Part shown: positions 57,152-64,000 of the stretch, one piece after another
Layout: the number at the start of each line of letters is the position of its first letter
Numbering within the stretch: position 1 is the first letter of the stretch
Source of the DNA: Stropharia rugosoannulata
Taxonomy: Eukaryota > Basidiomycota > Agaricomycetes > Agaricales > Strophariaceae
Assembly: GCA_028532985.1 (NCBI GenBank)
Contig: JANCIK010000011.1
Span: forward strand, 372,001 to 436,000
Direction of reading: 5' to 3'
Length of the DNA stretch: 64,000 nucleotides
Notes under the pieces: generated by a model
The model's input: only the letters and a program-made list of their open reading frames with translations
The model's database searches: none
Told to the model about the DNA's origin: nothing
Position numbers and translations under genes: made by a program

Positions 57152-60050
57152 CATTGGAGGCCGGGGACATGTGCATAGTGTCCGCGTGTAGTTGCTGGAA
57201 GATAGACGGCGTGTGTGTCTCGGTGCGCGGGATCTGGATGATCGTCTTCTGCCTTAACTGACAGACATGACATGTTTTTACATACCAGTAGACATCCCTT
57301 TCCAACTCAGGCCACCAGAAGCGCTCCGCTAGCAATTTGCGCGTAGCGTACGCTCCTCTGTGCCCCAAGCTGTTATGCGCTGAGCGCAGCATGCGTGTCC
57401 GCTGCGCCTGATCTATCACCAACTTATGCACGTCATCTATGGATCTCCGGTACATTCGTCCGTCCTTGTCTAGGAAGAAGTTGCGAGCGTTCCTCGTAAA
57501 GTTCTGATATTCTCGCTCCGTCATGCCTTTAGGCCTAGTGGTTGGATTCTGCAGCCAGTAGCGTATCATCGGCAATTTCTCATCCATATCTTTTCCTGCA
57601 GACGTCCTGTTGTGCTCATCGTACTCCTCATCCTCCAGATCCTCTATTCTGGAGTTGGGTATTGCGTGCGCTAGTATGAATTTCTCTAAGTACTCGCGCT
57701 GCGCGAGCGGCACACTCTCTTTCTGTATGAAGTCCCGCACGGCCCGCTTTTCCGCTTCCGTCTCTTTCCGTGCGCGCTCGACCTCCTGCTGGAAACAGCC
57801 TATAGAGCGCGCTTCTGGTAACTTGCGCGCCGTGGGACCTTCAAACAACTCGTTGAGGAGTCCTGTATATAGATACCCTCCGCGATCATCAATCTGTTCC
57901 TTGAATTCTTCAAAGTCCAGGGGATCTGGGTCATCTTCATAGACTTTCTCATATTCGAGCGGTCCCACCTCCTGATCATCATCTTCTTCGGAGTGCGCGT
58001 ACACCTCATCTCCAGGTTGCCCTTCCCTACGCGATAAACCATCCGCACCAAAGGTTTTGCCTGCGACATGTTTCAACTGGAAGTGATACATAAGTATTTT
58101 ATCTATCCAGCGATTAATAGTCGCATTAGGGCCCATGCCCGGGTTATCCAACATGCCCTTCAAGTATTTGGCATCCGTTTCCACCACCAGCTTGCGCGCA
58201 CCGATGAGCCAGTAATAACAGGCTTGCAGCGCATGCAAGAGTCCATACAACTCCCGCTTGGGCTGTGAGAAGCGCTGCTCGCGTTCTGTTAACAGTATTG
58301 ATCCGAAGCGCGCATATACCCTCTTCTTCGAATCTTGTGGGTCCTGCTGGTAAATATAGAATCCTACTGCTCGCCAGGATGTGTCTACAGCCAAAGTAAT
58401 CGGCCCTGGCAATGTGTATTCCAGTGGTTTCACGCAATGTGCGTTGCGCGCACCGTCTTTCAGCGAGTCCATGCTAGCTTGCTGAGCGGGCCCCCACTCA
58501 AAGGGCTCTTTCCCACGCAATAGCCGCTGTATGTGCTCTGCACGCTTCGCATAGTCTGAGATGTAAATACGGAGCAGACCCATTGTACCCATGAATGCGC
58601 GCACATCGCTGATGTTCTTGCATGGCCCCCAATTGAGGATCGCATGCACTTTATCAGGTGCTGGCTTTCGCCCTTCGTATGTGCACAAGTGCCCCACCAC
58701 TACTATCTCAGCCGCGCACAGTATGGACTTCTTTCCACTAAATGTTCCTCCTGAATACTTCATGCGCTGCACGATTCTGTTGACATTCAACATGTGCTCC
58801 CATATGAATCTCCTTATTCCCTTATTCTCTGGTATCGTCTCGTATCCTCCTCCTTCTAACTCATAGCGCGTTTTAGGTCCCCTAATAGGTACATCGTCTA
58901 TATAGGGCTCTGTAACTTCAGGTATTTCATTGCGTAATATATATGCGACATCCTTGTGAAAGATGGGCACGGAGTTCGTCCATCCCATAGGTAGGGTTAC
59001 TAAGCGCAGCGCACCGAACGGTGTCTGGAATGTAGTCAGGTCTCTAGAGGATTCAGCTAACAGCCGCTCATCGTACCCAACATACAAGTCCAGGATGCCG
59101 CCACATGCGCGCCCCGCAAAGTGTTCCGCTAGACTCTCCGCTGCTGGAGGTAGTCCTGAATGTGCAATGGTTACCGCATTTAACGGTTCCAGACTGTGCA
59201 CAATTCTGAACGAGACCCCGTCTTTCTTAGTTACTGTAAACCAGCGCGACCGGTACGATGAGCTCGAGGGTTCATACGTGCCTGCGCGAATCTTGGTGGC
59301 AATGAATTCACATACGCACTCATACATCCCAGGTGGTATCGGAATGTTCTTCAATACCCAAGGCGTGTGCTCTACAGTGGGAATGTCTACTGGAGGGAAG
59401 AAGTCCGTACGGAATCTACCCTTCTCTGTGTCATCCCACGCGAACGCCTCGTTCTGCTGCATGAAAACTTGATGCACCAACTTGCGCTCCTCGGACCACA
59501 GGAAATCCCCTTCATGCGCCTTGTCAATCCCTTCCATGCGCTCAGCGGTGTACCGACCTGTAGGTACGAAGTCTGGCGGATGTGGTGACAATTGCGGCAT
59601 GTCCTTTAGTGGGTCTCCTTTTATCTCCCTCACTATTCTAAACTTCTCTGGTAAATCTTGATAGACGGGCCTGACTTTCTCAGCCACTGGCTTATACTTC
59701 TTTCCTGCGAGCACCATAACGGTGGTGGCATTCTTGCCAGTCAAGCGCTTATGCGTTACTCCTTGTCTTTTACTAGGGACCTGTTCCTTGTGCGATGCGC
59801 GGAACTGCCCTCTAGGCTCTCCTTTGAATACTTCTTCCTTGTGCCATTCGCGCTGCTGAAAATACTTGTATATTCTTTCTTTCTCATCATCCTCCATCTT
59901 TGCCTCGTGTACTGCTTGAGCCATGTATACATCCCTGAGCTCCGCGCTCCCAAACCGCTTCTTATTCTTTGGTAGCGCGTACCCCGCTATTTCTATTTTC
60001 CCCGTGCGATCATCTCTGTCAAACATCAACGCGACCTCTCCTTGACGCAT
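57099..60050 (-). CDS. pol: Pol: reverse transcriptase, RNase H, integrase N-terminus
   Basis: About 980 residues. The ATG at 60,050-60,048 overlaps the protease stop (TGATG). An N-terminal linker is followed by RT starting near VDIPTVEHTPW, with the catalytic YIDD (PYIDDVPIRGP) intact. RNase H blocks are LAVDTSWRAVGFYIY, QPKRELYGLLHAL and VVETDAKYLKGML. After an acidic spacer comes the integrase zinc domain (H-x-H...CHVCQLRQK) and the first catalytic Asp in QLHADTMHM. At 57,151 it runs into the inserted DNA element and stops at 57,099 after 18 unrelated residues. It replicates the element RNA into DNA inside virus-like particles. The frame is otherwise unbroken. Confidence 0.9.
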   Translation of the reverse strand: MRQGEVALMFDRDDRTGKIEIAGYALPKNKKRFGSAELRDVYMAQAVHEAKMEDDEKERIYKYFQQREWHKEEVFKGEPRGQFRASHKEQVPSKRQGVTHKRLTGKNATTVMVLAGKKYKPVAEKVRPVYQDLPEKFRIVREIKGDPLKDMPQLSPHPPDFVPTGRYTAERMEGIDKAHEGDFLWSEERKLVHQVFMQQNEAFAWDDTEKGRFRTDFFPPVDIPTVEHTPWVLKNIPIPPGMYECVCEFIATKIRAGTYEPSSSSYRSRWFTVTKKDGVSFRIVHSLEPLNAVTIAHSGLPPAAESLAEHFAGRACGGILDLYVGYDERLLAESSRDLTTFQTPFGALRLVTLPMGWTNSVPIFHKDVAYILRNEIPEVTEPYIDDVPIRGPKTRYELEGGGYETIPENKGIRRFIWEHMLNVNRIVQRMKYSGGTFSGKKSILCAAEIVVVGHLCTYEGRKPAPDKVHAILNWGPCKNISDVRAFMGTMGLLRIYISDYAKRAEHIQRLLRGKEPFEWGPAQQASMDSLKDGARNAHCVKPLEYTLPGPITLAVDTSWRAVGFYIYQQDPQDSKKRVYARFGSILLTEREQRFSQPKRELYGLLHALQACYYWLIGARKLVVETDAKYLKGMLDNPGMGPNATINRWIDKILMYHFQLKHVAGKTFGADGLSRREGQPGDEVYAHSEEDDDQEVGPLEYEKVYEDDPDPLDFEEFKEQIDDRGGYLYTGLLNELFEGPTARKLPEARSIGCFQQEVERARKETEAEKRAVRDFIQKESVPLAQREYLEKFILAHAIPNSRIEDLEDEEYDEHNRTSAGKDMDEKLPMIRYWLQNPTTRPKGMTEREYQNFTRNARNFFLDKDGRMYRRSIDDVHKLVIDQAQRTRMLRSAHNSLGHRGAYATRKLLAERFWWPELERDVYWYVKTCHVCQLRQKTIIQIPRTETHTPSIFQQLHADTMHMSPASNGISKSDHFLIACHNNST

Positions 60051-61318
60051 CAAATCATCGAGGATTGAAAATCCTGATCTGCGTTAGGGTTTTCCGTTGT
60101 GCCAGGGTCCTGCAACTTAGGTTCGCGCTGCACAATCTTGGGACCGCACCCTCGGTTATAGGTGGGTACTACCAGCTTGCGCTGTGTGTTGGGATCGGTG
60201 AGCGTAAGCTCAACCGTTCCATCGCCGCGCGTCTTCACATTGCTCTCCGTGAGGATCTCGAACGGCCGGCCCAAGAGCACCTCGTAAGCCGCTGCGCTGA
60301 TGACATGCACTTGTAAGTACACCGTCAGTCCGTTGAACACAAATGGTACGTTGCGCGCTAAGCCCTTGGTGGATTCCACCTGCTTATTCGCGCTCTGCAT
60401 CCGTATAGTGAAATCCGGGTCCCAACTAAGTCCTAAGCGCTCAGCGGTGTCCTGTGCCATTGACACAATCTGCGACCCACTGTCGAGCAACGTCTCTGCG
60501 TGTCCCTTGCCGTTGATGAGAGGAAACACCGCCTTCAGATGGTGCGATTCGCGCGCCACAATAAGTCCCTTAGGCTTTTCGCCTGGCTGCAGAGTTGAGA
60601 CGTACTGCTCATACGGGTCTTCCATGATGATGGTCCCCGGTTGCAGTCCGCTGCGCTCATCTGAGCAAGTAAGGAAAGTGGCCACTGGTAGCTCATCCAT
60701 CTGCATAAACTCCTCTTCCTCTTCTTCTTCTGCTAACCGCGCGATAGCTTCATCTACCTCGCGCTCTTCTTCATCGTAGTCTAATTGTAGTACGCGCATC
60801 GTATTCAAATCCAATGGTACCTTTCTTGGTACTATGCGCTCAACGAATTTTCTTCTGAAACCTGCAGTCGATATGCCTAACAACTGGCCCTGCGTGATCT
60901 CAACCTTCTGATTTTCTAAATGTTTGAGGACTGCGTCAGCCTGCGCTTCATCTTCGATAGGTGCGCGCAGCTTATAAGCAGGTTTCCTCTTCTCTACTAC
61001 AGGTATGGGTTCTTCCCTTACTTTAGGCTTTACTTTCTCCGGAACGCGCAGCGGAGGTACCATTACATATGGCACTGCTGCTGGTCGTGCACTAGGCCCA
61101 GCCTTTGCAGGAACCTCGAACACTACTTTCTTCTTTACTGGTGCGCTGCGCGCACCTTGCTCCTCCACTACTTCTCGCAACTCATCTTCCTCATTCTCAC
61201 TCACGTCCTCAACTGATGCTCTGGGTATATTTCTGATTGGTAACTTCTTATTTGCGCCCTCCGGGTTCTTGGGTTTATCAGAGCCGCTACGCATAACTCT
61301 GCCCGTGTTTCCCTTCAT
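60050..61318 (-). CDS. pro: Retropepsin-like protease ORF
   Basis: About 422 residues. The first half is a charged linker (KKKVVFEVPAKAGPS, EEEEEEEF). The second half has a retropepsin fold with active-site LLDSGSQIVSM and a later LLGRPFE, the counterpart of the second conserved ILG/LLG block. Its ATG (61,318) lies six bases after the gag stop, in the -1 frame. Its stop TGA shares bases with the ATG of pol. So protease is a separate cistron between gag and RT. It would cleave the gag and pol products. Confidence 0.85.
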   Translation of the reverse strand: MKGNTGRVMRSGSDKPKNPEGANKKLPIRNIPRASVEDVSENEEDELREVVEEQGARSAPVKKKVVFEVPAKAGPSARPAAVPYVMVPPLRVPEKVKPKVREEPIPVVEKRKPAYKLRAPIEDEAQADAVLKHLENQKVEITQGQLLGISTAGFRRKFVERIVPRKVPLDLNTMRVLQLDYDEEEREVDEAIARLAEEEEEEEFMQMDELPVATFLTCSDERSGLQPGTIIMEDPYEQYVSTLQPGEKPKGLIVARESHHLKAVFPLINGKGHAETLLDSGSQIVSMAQDTAERLGLSWDPDFTIRMQSANKQVESTKGLARNVPFVFNGLTVYLQVHVISAAAYEVLLGRPFEILTESNVKTRGDGTVELTLTDPNTQRKLVVPTYNRGCGPKIVQREPKLQDPGTTENPNADQDFQSSMI

Positions 61319-61323
61319 CAGAC

Positions 61324-63372
61324 TCAATCGAAACCCTGACTAAGCGCAGCATCGCGTTCGGCTTTCATAGTTGCTATTAGCTGACGCTGTTCTTCTATCA
61401 CCTCCTCAGGCGTCTTCGCCGATGCGCGCTCCTTCAGAAACGCCTTCTTACTCTCCAGCTCTTGCTGAAGTGCGCGTATCTGCTCCTCATAGGTCTCGTC
61501 CAAGGAACTGGCCGGTTGGTACATCTGCGAGTATACCATGCTAGGAGGTATACCCATGTACGAGGGATGGACGGGTGCCATATATGCTTGCTGCGCAGGC
61601 TGTCCGTTCTTCTTATGCCATTCATCGACGCGCTCTTTAATCGCGCGCGAAGGGTCCCAAGGTATCGATGACCCGTCAGGTAGCTGTAAGCGCCCCGCCT
61701 CTGTGATGACAATCCTCCCCGCTGACAAGTCTTGCTGCCGTACGATGCACTCAGCCACCACATGTCCCGTCTGCTTGCAGTAGAAGCAACGGGGCTCCGG
61801 GTGTTGTTGGTATTGGAAAGGCCTAGGCGGCGGTCCACCGAAACCCGGTGCGCTCATGGGCATCATGGGGGCTACTGGTTGCACAGGCACCGACATCGGT
61901 GCGGCGCGCGCAGCCATGACATTGCGAATAATGTCCTCCAACTCCTTCTTACTCGACTCCTTCGACTTCGCCACTGTCTTCTCCACTAACGACAAGGTAT
62001 CTTTAAAAGAGGCGACGAACCCTTTCAGGTCCTCAATCTCTCCGCGCAGCGAACCAACATCCACGGCCTCAGTCTTGATGGCGGGCACCGGCATAAGTCC
62101 ATCAGTGCTATTGCGCCCTAGGCTCAGCGTAGTGCTTGGGTTCTTAGTACGGGCCATTTGTTCCGCCATCTCGGCTACTTGTTTGAGCGGATACATGTCC
62201 TTGGTGCGCACTTCTACCGTCACCCCAGTAGGTGCAGTGAACTGTATATTGCGCTCAGTCAAGAACTTGTCGAACGATGCGCGCGTCGTGTAATCAATGT
62301 CCAGTTTATTAAACAGACGATCCCTGAACCCCGCAGTGAGACTATTGGTGAAGTAAGTCACCAAGGTATGATTCGCGAGCAGGGTAGGCGCTTTCGTGAG
62401 CTTAGCGGCCTCGGCCAGGAACGCGCGCTTGAAGTCCAGCAACACCTGGAGGTCTTCCTCCGAGATGCGCTGATTCTCCTTGCAGAGCTTCTTGAGCCGC
62501 GCGATGGACCCTGTCTGAATGCTGATCACCTCCGGGTACTCGTTGAGAATCATTTTCTTGAGCTCCGCGTACCCCTTGGTATCATAACCTGGTAGATTCT
62601 TCCATTCCTCCGCCGTCTGCATGGGTACATATTTTATTACATATCCCCTCTTCTCATCATCCTCCGTCACCTCCGCGCGCTTAAACCAATCCTCCAGGTC
62701 CTCGAAGTACCGCGGCAGCTCATCGCGCTCTGCAGCAGGATCGAAGCTCGGCGTGCCGCGCGCACCGCGTACTGGCATGGACATATCCTTAGGCATAGTT
62801 TCTGGTTCTCGTGGGGGTGAATTTCGTTCGCTTTCTGAAAGATCTGACAAGTCTCCTTCAAATATATCTCTCGCTACGCACTCTGCTTCACTTTCGCTAT
62901 TTTCCGCCGTGCGCTGCGCGGATGTCTTAGCAGTTCCAAATACTTCCGAGAATGGAGGAGGGGTGTCTTGGGTAGCTTGGCTATCAGAAGTACCGAATGG
63001 TGCGGTTTCAAGTGTAATATCACCGTCCACTAATTGGTCTTCTGATTGAATGCCAGATGGTGGTCCCCAAAATCCACTAGTCCCTACTCTTAATTCCGAG
63101 TCGCTTTCGGTGAGCGCACCTGGGATGCGCTGCGCTAATCCCTGAGTCTCGATCTGCAACTGCGCTTCCTCCCTCGCTCTTTTCTTTGCTTTTCTGTCTC
63201 GCGTCGGTGTAATTACCAACGGCTCTACCAGCTCAGCGTCTTTCTTGCTCCTCGTGGTTCTCTCGCGTGAAGGCACCGTTCCAAAGGATGGTCTGGCTTC
63301 TTCTGGCTCGGCGAGCGATGAAGGCGCAGGAAATTTGCCTCGCTTGTTACTCGTCCCCGTTTTAGTTGAAAT
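61324..63372 (-). CDS. gag: Gag: capsid and nucleocapsid
   Basis: The frame is open from 63,381 to the stop at 61,324. It contains a retrotransposon-type capsid region (YFEDLEDWFKRAEV, WKNLPGYDTKGYAELKKMI, FTNSLTAGFRDRLF), a coiled coil, and a CCHC zinc knuckle CFYCKQTGHVVAEC. A Gln/Glu-rich coiled C-terminus follows. No in-frame ATG exists before the middle of the protein. The codon ATT at 63,372-63,370, preceded by CAAAA, sits where an ATG would be expected, so a start mutation is plausible. GTG at 63,276 is the next near-cognate codon. It forms the particle and binds element RNA. Confidence 0.8.
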   Translation of the reverse strand: MSTKTGTSNKRGKFPAPSSLAEPEEARPSFGTVPSRERTTRSKKDAELVEPLVITPTRDRKAKKRAREEAQLQIETQGLAQRIPGALTESDSELRVGTSGFWGPPSGIQSEDQLVDGDITLETAPFGTSDSQATQDTPPPFSEVFGTAKTSAQRTAENSESEAECVARDIFEGDLSDLSESERNSPPREPETMPKDMSMPVRGARGTPSFDPAAERDELPRYFEDLEDWFKRAEVTEDDEKRGYVIKYVPMQTAEEWKNLPGYDTKGYAELKKMILNEYPEVISIQTGSIARLKKLCKENQRISEEDLQVLLDFKRAFLAEAAKLTKAPTLLANHTLVTYFTNSLTAGFRDRLFNKLDIDYTTRASFDKFLTERNIQFTAPTGVTVEVRTKDMYPLKQVAEMAEQMARTKNPSTTLSLGRNSTDGLMPVPAIKTEAVDVGSLRGEIEDLKGFVASFKDTLSLVEKTVAKSKESSKKELEDIIRNVMAARAAPMSVPVQPVAPMMPMSAPGFGGPPPRPFQYQQHPEPRCFYCKQTGHVVAECIVRQQDLSAGRIVITEAGRLQLPDGSSIPWDPSRAIKERVDEWHKKNGQPAQQAYMAPVHPSYMGIPPSMVYSQMYQPASSLDETYEEQIRALQQELESKKAFLKERASAKTPEEVIEEQRQLIATMKAERDAALSQGFD

Positions 63373-63439
63373 TTTTGTAATTTATTGTAATAGGCGCAAG
63401 CCGTAGTTCCCGAAACACTAATTGAGATTTCTGAACCTT

Positions 63440-63458
63440 CCCCTCGCGGTGGGCTCCA
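63440..63458 (-). other. Primer-binding site
   Basis: Two bases inside the 5' LTR the minus strand reads TGGAGCCCACCGCGAGGGG. The plus strand therefore ends ...GGGCTCCA, as the CCA end of a tRNA. The position and TGG start are as expected for a PBS. The matching tRNA was not identified. Confidence 0.7.
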
Positions 63459-63460
63459 GA

Positions 63461-64000
63461 TGAGAGGTCTACTGCGTAGCTAGACTCGAAATCGCGAAAC
63501 ACAACACACACACACACCCAGCGGAGCGAGATCCTATCCCTTAGATCGAGCGAACGCCCTCAACTAAATGGCAGTATAATCTATGCTCTGCTCTGGTTCC
63601 CGTTCTGGGCGTGCGATGCGCGCACCTCGTGTCCTCTAGTCTTTGTAATAGCAAGTAGTGCCTGCAAGTTCGTTTGTAAGGAGGGGTTTAATTCTAGTAA
63701 ATCTCGGATAGAGTCCGGTTGCCAGAGGCGCACACTAGGCAAATGATATATGAAATAAGTTGTTTTAGCGAACGGCTTCGCTGCGCGCACTTCAGGGTCC
63801 GGTGACCTCGTTCGATGCGCGGACTCTCCAAAGTCCAGAAATCCAAGACTCTCCAAAGTCTTTCACCCGGCAGTGCAGTCTCACAGTCTAAACACTACAG
63901 TGCGAGTTTCCGTACACGGTTGTACTGACTCCTCACTGAGCTCTCCAAATGACCCGGTGGTCAGAAGCTATCCAAAACTCCTATGATTCACAAACACTTC
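63461..64000 (-). repeat. 5' LTR of the gypsy element, first 540 bases (cut by window edge)
   Basis: Matches 46,298-46,839. Here the word GATGCGCGCACC (63,616) keeps TGCGCGCA where the left LTR has a G-to-A change. The other LTR has CCGGCGG at ~46,706 where this one has CCGGCAG. The rest of the LTR (about 675 bases) and the remaining part of the KDZ element should follow outside the window. Confidence 0.9.

Larger units (their letters stand above)
46298..64000 (-). mobile_element. Giant Ty3/gypsy LTR retrotransposon with an antisense gene cassette
   Basis: In element order on the minus strand: 5' LTR (63,461 onward), PBS, gag, protease, RT-RNase H-integrase, then a ~5.4 kb block of genes on the opposite strand, polypurine tract, 3' LTR. 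RT-RNase H precedes integrase, the Ty3/gypsy order. From LTR start to LTR start is 17,163 bases. Removing the 2.5 kb insertion still leaves an element near 16 kb once the second LTR is counted, about two to three times the usual fungal gypsy size. The RT core is intact but integrase is interrupted, and LTRs have diverged by several per cent, so this copy is no longer autonomous. Confidence 0.9.

Noticed and set aside
46298..63460. CRISPR-like or tRNA-type features in the repeat-rich areas
   Set aside because: No regularly spaced direct repeats with unique spacers and no cloverleaf-capable sequence was found. The only tRNA-like string is the primer-binding site.

Overview
The window looks like a transposon-rich stretch of a basidiomycete genome, most likely an Agaricomycete. 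The species cannot be named from this sequence. The evidence is that genes are cut by many 45-100 base GT-AG introns (including exons of 12 and 19 bases). The families are ones typical of mushroom-forming fungi: a KDZ transposase with a CxC2-type cysteine cluster, a multi-pass membrane protein, a small secreted Cys-rich protein, PPR-type fragments and an ATG4-like protease. Large Ty3/gypsy elements are also present. Exon structures below were built by hand from frame and splice-site agreement.

Positions 1-37,700 are a gene-poor host region. They hold two intact copies (2,062-2,711 minus; 15,285-15,967 plus) and two broken copies (3,614-4,276; 11,715-12,237) of a small four-exon protein family that may be protease-inhibitor-like. 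There is an intact ten-exon gene of unknown function (9,297-10,897), a six-exon membrane protein (21,342-22,611), and a small secreted protein whose start codon is out of frame (24,434-25,396). Three decayed copies plus one relic of a PPR-like gene are scattered through it. An ATG4 copy carries a stop, a frameshift and a missing 3' end (33,530-35,353). A membrane-protein gene appears cut at its 5' end (36,485-37,715). Two complete fold-back elements with the same TATGGCGGTCCATGTG ends lie at 12,546-13,571 and 13,706-14,870, and the end of a third at 1-111.

Positions about 37,716-46,297 are the left part of a KDZ-type DNA transposon. It contains a 0.68 kb near-perfect palindrome and three genes: K1 (Zn2Cys6-like cysteine cluster, coiled coil), K2 (AT-hook-like motif) and K3 (KDZ transposase). 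K3 is cut off at 46,297 by the next element.

Positions 46,298-64,000 are a very large Ty3/gypsy retrotransposon on the minus strand. The left LTR is complete (46,298-47,511) and the right LTR runs off the window (63,461 onward). In element order it has PBS, gag, protease, RT/RNase H/integrase and polypurine tract. Between integrase and the 3' LTR is a roughly 5.4 kb cassette of four intron-bearing genes on the opposite strand. A 2.5 kb element with 14-base inverted ends has landed inside integrase.

The most interesting pattern is that each mobile element carries its own short, CpG-containing motif scattered through coding and non-coding DNA. The KDZ element has about 34 copies of CCGGCGG/CCGCCGG, in all three reading frames and both orientations. 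The gypsy element has about 27 exact copies of the palindrome TGCGCGCA. The fold-back elements have arrays of TGCGCGRAA or CGCRGAAA. The KDZ and gypsy elements each also encode a six-cysteine CxxC...CxxC protein, suggesting self-recognition by an element-encoded DNA-binding protein. This is inference and needs testing.
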